A DNA stretch of 26,650 bases from Lysobacterales bacterium UBA2790 (GTDB lineage: Bacteria; Pseudomonadota; Gammaproteobacteria; Xanthomonadales; Xanthomonadaceae), in NCBI GenBank assembly GCA_002352135.1, contig DEHW01000043.1:5697-32346 (forward strand), written 5' to 3'. This document shows, piece after piece, positions 7,633-15,648 of the stretch. The notes under the pieces were generated by a model, which worked only from the letters and a program-made list of their open reading frames with translations, was not told the origin of the DNA and made no database searches. Numbering within the stretch: position 1 is the first letter of the stretch; the number at the start of each line of letters is the position of its first letter. The position numbers and the translations under genes were made by a program.

Positions 7633-7685
7633 CATCGGCGATGGGCGACTTGTCAGCCTAAAACACCGATGATAGACAGCATCGG
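7633..7685 (+). promoter_or_regulatory. Putative promoter with repeated CATCGG half-sites upstream of the DUF4124 gene
   Basis: A possible -35 TTGTCA (7650-7655) is 17 bases from TAGACA (7673-7678), a weak -10. Around it lie a palindrome CATCGGCGATG (7633-7643) and a perfect 6-bp inverted repeat CCGATG (7666-7671) / CATCGG (7680-7685), whose arms flank the -10. The hexamer CATCGG or its complement therefore occurs three times. The arrangement looks like an operator, but the promoter call is weak. The rest of the 220-base divergent region toward pssA shows no clear element. Confidence 0.35.
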
Positions 7686-7708
7686 AGAATCCACCCTGGA
7701 GTCAAGCC

Positions 7709-8149
7709 ATGTCCCCGCATCGTTCCCAATTCGTGATGTCCATGCTTTGGCTCGGCATCCTGAGCCTGCCGTTTGCCGCAACTGCCGGTGAGGTCTACCG
7801 CTGGAAAGATGCCCAGGGCGTGACCCACTACGGCGACCGCAAGCCCGAGGACGCCAATGTCGAACGCCTGGATGTGCGAGTCCCGCCACCCGCGTCGCCC
7901 ACCACGGTTCCCGAATCGGGTGCCGCCGCACCCGAGCAGGATGCCGCTGCCGCCGCCGAAAAGCGCAAGCAGGAGCGCGCGATGCTGTGTGAACGCGCGC
8001 GGCGCAACTTGGAGGTTCTGACCCACGCCGAGAACGTCAGCATCCGCAGCGAAGGCAGCAGCGAGCCGATGAACGCCGAGCGCCGCCAGTTGGAAATCGA
8101 CGCCAACCAGCGCGCAGTGGTGCAGTACTGCGAGCCGGGTGCGGAGTAA
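7709..8149 (+). CDS. DUF4124 domain-containing envelope protein
   Basis: 146 residues. A Sec-type signal peptide of about 26 residues ends in ATAG. The mature N-terminus EVYRWKDAQGVTHYGDRKP is the DUF4124 pattern, a small beta-rich domain common in gammaproteobacterial envelope proteins and of unknown function. A proline- and alanine-rich linker follows, then a charged helical region with four cysteines or near-cysteine positions in the last third. GGAG lies eight bases before the ATG. It is transcribed toward proS, with 90 bases between them, and divergently from pssA. No function can be assigned. Confidence 0.85.
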   Translation: MSPHRSQFVMSMLWLGILSLPFAATAGEVYRWKDAQGVTHYGDRKPEDANVERLDVRVPPPASPTTVPESGAAAPEQDAAAAAEKRKQERAMLCERARRNLEVLTHAENVSIRSEGSSEPMNAERRQLEIDANQRAVVQYCEPGAE

Positions 8150-8202
8150 GCCCGGTTCTGTCACCGCGTAGTGCAGGCATCCCCGTCGCAAGGCAGTGCC
8201 GC

Positions 8203-8208
8203 TACAAT
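8203..8208 (+). promoter_or_regulatory. Possible -10 element upstream of proS
   Basis: TACAAT lies 31 bases before the proS start in the context CCGCTACAATCGCGG. No good -35 match is seen at 16 to 18 bases upstream. A similar ACTACAAT occurs upstream of gapA. The call rests on the hexamer and its position only. Confidence 0.35.
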
Positions 8209-8239
8209 CGCGGCCCCGCTTGATTGCTCTGGATATGCC

Positions 8240-9946
8240 ATGCGCCTGTCGCAGTTCCCGCTGACTACCACCAAGGAAACCCCGGCTGACGCCGAAATCG
8301 TCAGCCACCAGTTGATGCTGCGCGCGGGCATGATCCGCAAATTGGCAGCGGGAATTTACACCTGGACACCATTGGGACTGCGCGTGTTGCGCAAGGTCGA
8401 GGGCGTGGTGCGCGAGGAAATGAACCGCGCTGGCGCAGTCGAAGTGCTGATGCCCTCGATCCAACCCCGCGAGCTGTGGGAAGAAACCGGCCGCTGGGAG
8501 AAGTTCGGCGGTCAGTTGCTGAAGATCAAGGATCGCAAGGAGGCCGAGTACTGCTATGGCCCGACCCACGAGGAAGTGATCACCGATTACGCGCGTAGCG
8601 AGCTTTCCAGCTATCGGCAATTGCCACGCAACTACTACCAGATCCAGACCAAGTTCCGCGACGAAATCCGCCCGCGCTTCGGCGTGATGCGGGCCCGCGA
8701 GTTCCTGATGAAGGACGCCTACAGCTTCCACCTGACCGCGGAATGTCTGGCCGACGAATACTGGAACATGTTCCGCGCCTACGAGCGCATCTTCACTCGA
8801 CTCGGACTGAAGTTCCGCGCCGTGATGGCCGACTCGGGCGCGATCGGCGGCAATGCCTCGCAGGAGTTCCATGTCCTGGCCGACTCGGGCGAAGACTTGC
8901 TGGCCTATTCGCTTGAGAGCGACTACGCCGCCAACGTGGAAAAAGCCGAGGCACTGGCCCCGGCAGGTCCGCGACCGGCCGCGAGTGAAGCGATGGAAAA
9001 GGTCAGCACGCCGACGCAGAAGACCTGCGAAGACGTGGCTGCCCTGCTCGGTCTGCCTCTGACCCGCACGGTCAAGTCCATCGCCTTGATGGGCGAACAA
9101 GGTTTCGTGCTGGCGCTGCTGCGCGGCGACCACAACCTCAACGAGATCAAACTGTCCAAGCTCGAGGGTCTGGCGGACTTCCGCATGGCAACGGAAGCCG
9201 AAATCCTCGATGTGCTGGGCGCCGGGCCCGGCTTCCTCGGACCGATCAATGCGCGCCAGCCCTTCACGTTGGTGGTGGATCGCGAAGTCGCGCTCATGGC
9301 GGACTTCGTCTGCGGCGCCAACGACAACGGCTATCACCTGCGCGGCGTCAACTTCGGGCGTGATCTGCCCGAACCGGCCATCGTTGCCGATCTCCGCAGC
9401 GTGGTGGCGGGCGATCTTTCACCGGATGGCAAGGGCACCCTGGCGCTGGCACGCGGCATCGAGGTGGGTCATGTGTTCCAGCTTGGCCAGAAGTACGCCG
9501 AAGCGATGAAGGCCAGCGTGCTTGACGAGCAAGGCAAGTCGCGCGTCATGTATATGGGCTGCTACGGCATCGGCGTCAGCCGCATCGTCGCCGCCGCGAT
9601 CGAGCAGAACTTCGATGCCAATGGCATTTTCTGGCCGCAGCCGATGGCACCGTTCCAGGTCGCGGTCTGCATCATCAATCCGAAGAATGACCCCAAGGTC
9701 GCCGAAGCTGCCGAGTCGCTGTATCTCAAGCTGTTGGCGGAAGACGTGGAGGCGGTGCTGGACGACCGTGGCCTGCGCCCAGGCGTGATGTTCTCCGATA
9801 TCGAATTGATCGGCATCCCGCATCGCGTGGTGGTGTCCGAGCGTGGCCTGGCCGCAGGCACGTTTGAATACCGTGGTCGCCGCGACAGCGACAGCCGCAA
9901 TCTCAGCGAGAGCGAACTGTGGGGCGTGCTGGGATTGGAGGATTGA
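8240..9946 (+). CDS. proS: Prolyl-tRNA synthetase, bacterial type with editing insertion
   Basis: 568 residues from the ATG at 8240 ([15 protein letters not shown]), the standard start; an upstream open frame to 8171 is not part of the family. Class II motifs are visible: motif 1 around [17 protein letters not shown], motif 2 [17 protein letters not shown], and motif 3 [18 protein letters not shown]. Between motifs 2 and 3 is the INS editing domain (about residues 220-400), including TVKSIALM and [12 protein letters not shown], which removes mis-charged alanine. The enzyme attaches proline to tRNA-Pro. Length agrees with E. coli ProS (572). It stands alone here with its own probable promoter. 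Confidence 0.97.
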   Translation: MRLSQFPLTTTKETPADAEIVSHQLMLRAGMIRKLAAGIYTWTPLGLRVLRKVEGVVREEMNRAGAVEVLMPSIQPRELWEETGRWEKFGGQLLKIKDRKEAEYCYGPTHEEVITDYARSELSSYRQLPRNYYQIQTKFRDEIRPRFGVMRAREFLMKDAYSFHLTAECLADEYWNMFRAYERIFTRLGLKFRAVMADSGAIGGNASQEFHVLADSGEDLLAYSLESDYAANVEKAEALAPAGPRPAASEAMEKVSTPTQKTCEDVAALLGLPLTRTVKSIALMGEQGFVLALLRGDHNLNEIKLSKLEGLADFRMATEAEILDVLGAGPGFLGPINARQPFTLVVDREVALMADFVCGANDNGYHLRGVNFGRDLPEPAIVADLRSVVAGDLSPDGKGTLALARGIEVGHVFQLGQKYAEAMKASVLDEQGKSRVMYMGCYGIGVSRIVAAAIEQNFDANGIFWPQPMAPFQVAVCIINPKNDPKVAEAAESLYLKLLAEDVEAVLDDRGLRPGVMFSDIELIGIPHRVVVSERGLAAGTFEYRGRRDSDSRNLSESELWGVLGLED

Positions 9947-9988
9947 GTCCATCGCGGGCGAATGGCGCAGCACTGCCGATACGGAGAT

Positions 9989-10028
9989 CGCTGTTGCTAC
10001 GCTGTTGCTGGTTAACCGCAAGCTAACC
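9989..10028. repeat. Tandem 10-mer and adjacent inverted repeat upstream of gspA
   Basis: CGCTGTTGCT occurs twice (9989-9998 and 10000-10009) with an 11-base period, about one helical turn. An inverted repeat GGTTA/TAACC (10010-10028) follows at once. The block lies 57 bases before the gspA start in the 138-base gap after proS. It could be a regulator site or, less likely, a weak proS terminator, as no T tract follows. Confidence 0.4.
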
Positions 10029-10084
10029 CCAAACGCGTCCTGTGCGCGTAACGTTCGTCTCCCGCCCCGGAAGCCGCCCATTCG

Positions 10085-11698
10085 ATGTATCTGCCGTTTT
10101 ACGGACTGAACGCCGCGCCGTTCGCCATCACGCCTGACCCGCGCTTCGTCTTTCTGTCGGAGCGCCATCGGGATGCCTTGGCGCATCTGCTGTACGGCAT
10201 CGGTCAGGGCGGCAGCGGTGGTTTCGTGCAACTGACCGGCGAGGTCGGCACCGGTAAAACCACCTTGTGTCGCCTGCTGTTGGAGCAATTGCCGGAAAAC
10301 ACCCGCGTGGCCTTGATCCTCAATCCACGGCTTTCTCCGGTGGAATTGCTGGAGGCCATTGGTGAGGAACTGCACCTTGATCTGGAGGGCGCGCGCGGCA
10401 GCCTAAAGGCGCTGGTGGACCGGCTAAACCAGTTCCTGCTGGCTGCCTACGCGCAAGGCTTGCGCGTGGTGCTGATCATCGACGAAGCACAAAACCTGTC
10501 CATTGATGCACTGGAACAGGTGCGCCTGCTGACCAATCTGGAAACCGCCACGCAAAAGCTGCTGCAGATCATCCTGCTGGGTCAGCCGGAGTTGCGCGAC
10601 ATGCTGGCCCGCGAGGACCTGCGCCAACTGGCGCAACGCATCACCGCGCGTTTTCACCTCACGCCACTCAGTGAATCCGAGACGGAAGCCTATCTGCGCC
10701 ATCGTCTGGCAGTCGCCGGTTGCGCACGTTTTCCGTTCACGCGACTGGCCGTGCGTCGCATCCATCATCACGCGCAAGGCGTGCCGCGATTGATCAATGT
10801 GATTGCCGACCGTGCCTTGATGGCGGGCTATGTGCAGGAAGAACTGCAGATCGGCGAGCGCACGGTGGACCGCGCCGCACGCGAAGCCCTGGTGTCACCC
10901 ATTCGCAAGGTCACGCCATGGCTCGTGGCACTCGGCATCCTCGCTATCGCCGCCCTGACAGGCTGGTGGTGGCAGAACGGTTCGGTTGCGCCCGAGGCCG
11001 CGACAACACCGCTTGCCAGTCCGGGCACAGGTAAGGCGGAAGCGACGCCCGCCAATAACAAGCCAGAGCTTCTGGATACCGCCGGTCTGCATGATCTGGC
11101 GGCTGCCAATGGACGCGAATCACGCCTCGCCTGGCGACGCTTGCTGGCGCTGTGGAAGCTCAGCTCCGACCAGGTCAACGTCCCGACGGCGCAGCGTTGC
11201 ACGCCACAGCTTGCTTCCGGAATCTACTGCCTGCGCTCGTCGGGATCGCTGGGAAAACTGGCCAAACTGGATCGTCCTGTGTTGCTGCATCTCACCTTGC
11301 CCGAGGGCGATGCGTGGGCGGTGCTGCTGGGGATTGGCGAATCACAAGTTCGATTGTGGATTGGTGGCGAGCGTGTCAACGCACGCCGCAACGCGCTGGA
11401 AGACCTGTGGCTCGGGGAGTTTCAGGTGCTCTGGGTCGGCGACCCCGCTTTGTCGGGTGTATTGCGCCGTGGCGATGTCGGTCCGGGCGTCGACGCGCTG
11501 GCACAGTACCTGCGCGAACAGGGCATGCTACGTGGCGCCGACAGCGGCCCTTGGCTGTTCGATGACGCCATGCACACGGCCGTGCAGCGATTGCAGATGG
11601 CGCATGGCTTGATCCCCGATGGCATCGCCGGACCGGAGACACTGCTCGCCGCGCAGAGTCGAGTCAGGACCGGCCCTCACCTGCGTAGGCTGGACTGA
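10085..11698 (+). CDS. gspA: General secretion pathway protein A (ExeA-like AAA ATPase with peptidoglycan-binding domain)
   Basis: 537 residues. The N-terminus MYLPFYGLNAAPFAITPDP is the ExeA/GspA hallmark. A cytoplasmic AAA domain has Walker A GEVGTGKT (52-59) and Walker B IIDEAQNL (D133, E134). A single membrane helix lies at about 277-296. The periplasmic part has a peptidase C39-like segment (about 335-440, catalytic residues not evident) and a C-terminal peptidoglycan_binding_1 domain (about 465-530) with FDDAMHTAVQRLQMAHGLIPDGIAGPETL. In Aeromonas, ExeA with ExeB remodels or crosses peptidoglycan to assemble the type II secretion secretin. The gspB gene follows after three bases. No other type II secretion gene is in the window. 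Confidence 0.9.
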   Translation: MYLPFYGLNAAPFAITPDPRFVFLSERHRDALAHLLYGIGQGGSGGFVQLTGEVGTGKTTLCRLLLEQLPENTRVALILNPRLSPVELLEAIGEELHLDLEGARGSLKALVDRLNQFLLAAYAQGLRVVLIIDEAQNLSIDALEQVRLLTNLETATQKLLQIILLGQPELRDMLAREDLRQLAQRITARFHLTPLSESETEAYLRHRLAVAGCARFPFTRLAVRRIHHHAQGVPRLINVIADRALMAGYVQEELQIGERTVDRAAREALVSPIRKVTPWLVALGILAIAALTGWWWQNGSVAPEAATTPLASPGTGKAEATPANNKPELLDTAGLHDLAAANGRESRLAWRRLLALWKLSSDQVNVPTAQRCTPQLASGIYCLRSSGSLGKLAKLDRPVLLHLTLPEGDAWAVLLGIGESQVRLWIGGERVNARRNALEDLWLGEFQVLWVGDPALSGVLRRGDVGPGVDALAQYLREQGMLRGADSGPWLFDDAMHTAVQRLQMAHGLIPDGIAGPETLLAAQSRVRTGPHLRRLD

Positions 11699-11701
11699 GT
11701 C

Positions 11702-12457
11702 ATGTCGCTGATTCTGGAAGCCCTGCGCAAGTCCGAGGCGGAGCGACGTCGCGGCGAGACACCCACGCTGCTCAGTCCGATCAACGAGTTCGCCAGCCAT
11801 GCGCTGCGGCGTGCGGAGCGCCGCCAGCGACGCTGGATGTGGCTTGCCTTGGCGCTGATCGTTCTATTGGTGGCCGTGGGCGGATATGGGTGGCAGCAAG
11901 CCGTCACTACGGATACGGATAGTCCAGCCTCGGCCGCAAATGCCGGGATTTCCGAGCCGGACGTGGTCGCCGATCTCCCGCAGACCGCGATGCCGATGCC
12001 CGCAAGCCCCCTCCACGACGCGCATCCCGCCTCTGTCAACGAAACGCTCCCTGCAACATCGTCGCCCGCTCCCACAACGAACATCGCTCGCGCAGATTCC
12101 GTCCCGCAAGAGATCCCGGCGGCGGCACCCACAGCCGTGACCAAGCCACCAGCGATGGCCTCGGGCACACCAACGCCATCGGAAAGCGTGTCGGCGGCAA
12201 CGCCGACCGAGCCGCCGCCGATACCAACCTGGATCCGGGTCGATCAATTGCCCGCCTCCGAGCGCGAGGCATTGCCGCCGCTCAAGGTCAGCATGCACGT
12301 CTATTCCGCCGACCCCGCCAAGCGCGCGGTACTGATCGACGGTCAGCGCTATCAGGAAGGGGCGTGGATCGCCGATGGCATTCTGCTCAAGGCGATCCGC
12401 CGCGACGGCAGCCTGCTCGACGTTCACGGCCGCGAACTCCTGCTGGGCAGACCCTGA
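11702..12457 (+). CDS. gspB: General secretion pathway protein B
   Basis: 251 residues. The N-terminus MSLILEALRKSEAERRRGE is diagnostic of GspB/ExeB cytoplasmic tails. One membrane helix lies at about 44-60. A long periplasmic linker of about 120 residues is rich in Pro, Ala, Thr and Ser. The C-terminal T2SSB domain (about 175-250) shows LPPLKVSMHVYSADPAKRAVLIDGQRYQEG and ends at GRELLLGRP. GspB pairs with GspA in the inner membrane and helps place the secretin. The start is three bases after the gspA stop, so they form an operon. The rhomboid gene starts two bases later. Confidence 0.9.
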   Translation: MSLILEALRKSEAERRRGETPTLLSPINEFASHALRRAERRQRRWMWLALALIVLLVAVGGYGWQQAVTTDTDSPASAANAGISEPDVVADLPQTAMPMPASPLHDAHPASVNETLPATSSPAPTTNIARADSVPQEIPAAAPTAVTKPPAMASGTPTPSESVSAATPTEPPPIPTWIRVDQLPASEREALPPLKVSMHVYSADPAKRAVLIDGQRYQEGAWIADGILLKAIRRDGSLLDVHGRELLLGRP

Positions 12458-12459
12458 GC

Positions 12460-13146
12460 ATGTTTGTCCATGTACCCTCTCGCCGCAAACCCGCACCGAC
12501 GTGGGTGACGCCGCTGCTGGTGGCGCTGAGCATGGGCAGCTTCGTGTGGATGGCGACCTTGCCGGAGGATCAACGCCTGGCCGCGCTGGTGACCTGGGGC
12601 ACCGCACCCGAGGCCCTGTTCGTTCCCACTCATTGGCGGGAAACGCTGCTGGACGGCCGTGGCCTCAGCCTGTTCACCGCCTTGTTTGTGCATGCCAACT
12701 GGCTGCATGTGCTGGGCAACATGCTGTTTCTGATGATTTTTGGCCTGCCCTCCGAACGCTCGCTTGGCCCGGTGCGATTTGGACTTCTGTTTCTGCTGGC
12801 GGGCGCGGCTGCCAATCTCGCCGCCGCCTGGTCGCTGGATGGCACGGGAGCCGTGCTGGTGGGCTCCAGCGGTGCCGTATCGGGTTTGATCGGCGCATTC
12901 TGGGTGCTGTTTCCGCGCGCCGAACTGAGCCTGGTGCTGCCACTTGGACTCTATCTGGAGTTCGTGCGAACACCCGCCGCATGGCTGATTGCGATCTGGG
13001 CGGGTCTGCAACTGGTTTTCGCCTACGTCGGCCCAGAACTTGGACGCGTGGCATGGGCGGCCCATTTGTCTGGCTTGGCACTCGGTGTACTGTCAGCCGC
13101 CCTGATGCGCAACGGTGTCAACCGCCGTCTGCGTGCACGTCGATAG
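12460..13146 (+). CDS. Rhomboid family intramembrane serine protease
   Basis: 228 residues from the ATG at 12460, two bases after the gspB stop; the longer frame to 12364 overlaps gspB and is rejected. About six membrane segments are visible. The rhomboid marks are present: HANWLHVLGNM (the H-x3-H-x3-N pattern at about 78-87), catalytic GSSGA with Ser137, and catalytic His202 in AAHLSGLALG. The protein cleaves substrates within or near their membrane helices; its substrate is unknown. Co-transcription with gspAB suggests a membrane quality-control or maturation link, but that is inference. Length suits a six-helix bacterial rhomboid. Confidence 0.93.
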   Translation: MFVHVPSRRKPAPTWVTPLLVALSMGSFVWMATLPEDQRLAALVTWGTAPEALFVPTHWRETLLDGRGLSLFTALFVHANWLHVLGNMLFLMIFGLPSERSLGPVRFGLLFLLAGAAANLAAAWSLDGTGAVLVGSSGAVSGLIGAFWVLFPRAELSLVLPLGLYLEFVRTPAAWLIAIWAGLQLVFAYVGPELGRVAWAAHLSGLALGVLSAALMRNGVNRRLRARR

Positions 13147-13157
13147 GATGCCTCCGT

Positions 13158-13481
13158 ATGAGCACCGCCGCCCTGTACAAAGTCACGTTCAACAGCGCGG
13201 GGAAGCTGTATGAACTGTATGCACGCAAGGTGACCAGCAGTGCGTTGTGGGGCTTCACCGAGATCGCCGAACTGGTGTTCGACAACAGCGATGGCATGCT
13301 GATCGATCCCACGGAAGAACGCCTGCGTGACGAGTTTGGCGATACACGTGTCTTGCATCTGCCCATGCACGCGATCGTCAAGGTCGAAGAGGTCAATCAA
13401 CGTGGACAACTGCGTATTCGCGATGCGCAAACCGGCGAGCGCGTGGTGACGCCGTTTCCGTTGCCCGGCAAGCCACGCTGA
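13158..13481 (+). CDS. DUF1820 family protein
   Basis: 107 residues from the ATG at 13158, with AGGA seven to ten bases upstream. The start MSTAALYKVTFNSAGKLYELYARKV and the core SSALWGFTEIAELVFD match the DUF1820 family of small gammaproteobacterial proteins. The second half reads LHLPMHAIVKVEEVNQRGQLRIRD, apparently all-beta. No catalytic residue or membrane segment is visible. It follows the rhomboid gene after 11 bases and is probably in the same transcript. Function unknown. Confidence 0.85.
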   Translation: MSTAALYKVTFNSAGKLYELYARKVTSSALWGFTEIAELVFDNSDGMLIDPTEERLRDEFGDTRVLHLPMHAIVKVEEVNQRGQLRIRDAQTGERVVTPFPLPGKPR

Positions 13482-13518
13482 TCACCGTCTATTTTTGATT
13501 AATTGCTCAGGACTTTTC

Positions 13519-14361
13519 ATGAATCGAGTAGCTGTTTTTATCGACGCCGGTTACCTGTATGCCGCCTCCATCAAGGCGGTCACCGGTATCAAACAATCCC
13601 GAAGTGCCATCACCCTCGCCTACGAAGACTTCCTGCCCTTCATCATCGAGCGCGCCCAGCAACTGAGTGGTCGCGAGCTGTTGCGGGTGTACTGGTATGA
13701 CGGCACGTCGACCGGCCCGACCGGCGCACATCGCAAGCTGGCCTATCAGGCCAACGTCAAGCTGCGTCTGGGCATGGTCAGCCTGAGCGGTGAACAGCGC
13801 GGCGTCGATTCGCTGCTGATCATGGACATGGCCAATCTGGCGCAGAACCGCGCGATGAGCGATGTGGTGCTGCTGACCGGTGACGAGGACATCCGCGTCG
13901 GCGTGGTTCTCGCGCAGCAATACGGCGTGCGCGTCCATCTGGTCGGCATTCCCGACCCGGAAGGCGAGCGCAACCAAAGCTCGATGTTGCTGCAGGAAGC
14001 CGACACCACCTCATTCATCCAGGGCGAAGATCTGGCGCGTTTTATCAGCATCAATGACCGCGGCGCTGAAGATGCCGAAAGCGTCGACGAGGCCGAAAGC
14101 AGCGAATCGCCGTCAACCTTGCTGCACGAAGCCGTACAACTGGTACTGGCCGGTTTGCCGACCGAGGAACTGGAGCAGATTCGGGATTCATTGGGGGCCG
14201 GAGCGCAATCGGTGCCGCCGCATATCGATCGCCAATTGCTGATCACCGGTCGACAACGTTTGCAGCGTGACCTCATCGGCTTCGAAAAACGCCAGTTGCG
14301 CAGCCTGTTCAGCCAGGAACTGCGGCGCCAGAACGGCGGTTTGCCCAACGGCAGCGATTGA
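13519..14361 (+). CDS. NYN domain protein (PIN-like, LabA/DUF88 type)
   Basis: 280 residues from the ATG at 13519, with AGGA upstream. The NYN domain spans about 1-165. Conserved acidic positions are in VAVFIDAGYLY (Asp9), GVDSLLIMDM (about residue 95) and VVLLTGDEDIRV (about residues 119-122), the usual metal-binding set of this PIN-like nuclease fold. The C-terminal 100 residues are acidic then helical (EEVQ-like and RQRLQRDLIGFEKRQLRSLF) and unassigned. NYN proteins are predicted or shown to cut RNA; a target here is unknown. It is the last gene of the plus-strand run and is followed by a strong terminator. Confidence 0.85.
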   Translation: MNRVAVFIDAGYLYAASIKAVTGIKQSRSAITLAYEDFLPFIIERAQQLSGRELLRVYWYDGTSTGPTGAHRKLAYQANVKLRLGMVSLSGEQRGVDSLLIMDMANLAQNRAMSDVVLLTGDEDIRVGVVLAQQYGVRVHLVGIPDPEGERNQSSMLLQEADTTSFIQGEDLARFISINDRGAEDAESVDEAESSESPSTLLHEAVQLVLAGLPTEELEQIRDSLGAGAQSVPPHIDRQLLITGRQRLQRDLIGFEKRQLRSLFSQELRRQNGGLPNGSD

Positions 14362-14380
14362 ACCACCGATCGCAGAAATG

Positions 14381-14406
14381 CCAAGGGCCGCAGAAGCGGC
14401 CCTTGG
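14381..14406. terminator. Bidirectional intrinsic terminator between the NYN gene and gapA
   Basis: A perfect 11-bp stem, CCAAGGGCCGC / GCGGCCCTTGG, has an AGAA loop. It sits 20 bases after the NYN stop and 23 bases after the convergent gapA stop. On the plus strand a short TTTG follows; on the minus strand the tail is CATTTCTG. The stem is strong and correctly placed for both genes. Confidence 0.85.
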
Positions 14407-14428
14407 TTTGCATTCCGCACGATGCGCC

Positions 14429-15442
14429 TTACTTGGCCGCCATCAGCGCGAGGGTCATGTCCAGCATGCGGTTCGAGAAGCCCCACTCGTTGTCGTACCA
14501 GGACAACACCTTGACCAGCGTACCCCCCATGACCCGCGTCTGCGTCGAGTCGTAAACCGAGCTGTGCGGGTTGTGATTGAAGTCGACCGACACCAACGGC
14601 TTGGTGTTGATGTCGAGGATGCCCTTCAGCGGACCGGCCACCGCCGCCTTGACCAGACTGTCGATTTCGTCCTTGCTGGTGGCACGCTTGGCGACGAAGC
14701 TGAGGTCCACGACCGACACATTGATGGTCGGCACGCGCATCGCGAAGCCATCCAGCTTGCCATTCAATTCCGGCAGGACCAGCCCCACCGCTGCCGCCGC
14801 ACCCGTCTTGGTCGGAATCTGGCTCATCGTCGCCGAGCGGGCACGGCGCAAGTCGGAGTGATACACATCGGTCAGCACCTGATCATTGGTGTAGGCATGG
14901 ATCGTCGTCATCAGCCCATGCTCGATGCCGATGCCATCGTGCAGCACCTTGGCCAGCGGGGCCAGACAGTTGGTGGTGCAACTGGCATTCGAAACCACCT
15001 GATCAGTGGCCTTGATCGAACCGTGGTTGACGCCGAACACGTAGGTGCCATCGACATCGCTGCCGCCCGGCGCGGAAATGATCACCTTCTTCGCGCCTCC
15101 GGCCAGATGTGCCGACGCCTTGGCCTTGCTGGTGAAGATGCCTGTGCATTCGAGCACCACGTCGACGCCCAGCGTGCCCCACGGCAACTTGGACGGATCA
15201 CGCTCGGCAAACACCTTGATGCGATCACCATTGACGATCAGATCGCCACCATCAACGCTCACCTCACCGGGGAAACGACCATGTGCGGTGTCGTACTGGG
15301 TCAGATGCGCATTGGTTTCGGCATCGCCCAGATCATTCACAGCAACGATCTGGATTTCGCTGGTGCGCTTGGCCTCGTACAACGCGCGCAACACATTGCG
15401 GCCTATACGGCCATAGCCATTGATGGCAACTTTGATCGTCAT
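14429..15442 (-). CDS. gapA: Type I glyceraldehyde-3-phosphate dehydrogenase
   Basis: 337 residues from the ATG at 15442, which has a strong AAGGAG site. The Rossmann motif is [13 protein letters not shown] (8-20). Catalytic Cys155 lies in [12 protein letters not shown] and His182 in TIHAYTND. The ND after the second beta strand (AVNDLGD) fits NAD preference. C-terminal [13 protein letters not shown] is standard. It oxidises glyceraldehyde-3-phosphate to 1,3-bisphosphoglycerate in glycolysis, or the reverse in gluconeogenesis. The sequence resembles the Burkholderia/proteobacterial Gap type more than erythrose-4-phosphate dehydrogenase. The gene is alone, between two terminators, with a palindrome over the promoter. 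Confidence 0.95.
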   Translation of the reverse strand: MTIKVAINGYGRIGRNVLRALYEAKRTSEIQIVAVNDLGDAETNAHLTQYDTAHGRFPGEVSVDGGDLIVNGDRIKVFAERDPSKLPWGTLGVDVVLECTGIFTSKAKASAHLAGGAKKVIISAPGGSDVDGTYVFGVNHGSIKATDQVVSNASCTTNCLAPLAKVLHDGIGIEHGLMTTIHAYTNDQVLTDVYHSDLRRARSATMSQIPTKTGAAAAVGLVLPELNGKLDGFAMRVPTINVSVVDLSFVAKRATSKDEIDSLVKAAVAGPLKGILDINTKPLVSVDFNHNPHSSVYDSTQTRVMGGTLVKVLSWYDNEWGFSNRMLDMTLALMAAK

Positions 15443-15516
15443 GAAAAGCTCCTTTGGGATGCGATGAAGGGCGAAACAGGGCGGAAATGACCGCAGCAGA
15501 ACCTCTGCTTGGCTGC

Positions 15517-15543
15517 ATTGTAGTGCGCTCGACCAAGGTCGAG
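15517..15543 (-). promoter_or_regulatory. gapA promoter -10 with overlapping palindromic operator candidate
   Basis: On the minus strand TACAAT (15517-15522) lies 75 bases before the gapA start. Five bases upstream of it is a perfect palindrome, CTCGACC-AA-GGTCGAG (15528-15543), which covers most of the spacer and touches the -35 region. No TTGACA-like -35 is visible. The layout fits a repressor site, or an activator site compensating for the missing -35. A small hairpin AGCAGA/TCTGCT (15495-15509) lies in the leader. Confidence 0.45.
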
Positions 15544-15597
15544 AGAATTTCGACCCGCATCCCCGAATCCGCATAACGATGCGGCGCTGCACAAAAA

Positions 15598-15622
15598 AAC
15601 AGGCCCGGAATCCGGGCCTGTT
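15598..15622 (-). terminator. Intrinsic terminator of the TonB-dependent receptor gene
   Basis: A perfect 11-bp stem, AACAGGCCCGG / CCGGGCCTGTT, with a 3-base loop is followed on the minus strand by a run of T (15593-15599 are A on the plus strand). It begins 27 bases after the receptor stop. A second small hairpin, CCGCAT-AACG-ATGCGG, lies just beyond at 15569-15584, before the gapA promoter region. Confidence 0.92.
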
Positions 15623-15648
15623 CGAGGCTGCCAAGTCCAGTGGTCAAC

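Noticed and set aside
7658..9337. 559-residue open frame antisense to the DUF4124 gene and proS
   Set aside because: It is the complement of a well-conserved gene in GC-rich DNA, has no recognisable domain, and its composition is that of a shadow frame.
14429..15442. Erythrose-4-phosphate dehydrogenase (Epd)
   Set aside because: The [12 protein letters not shown] active site and the middle section match classical proteobacterial Gap more closely.
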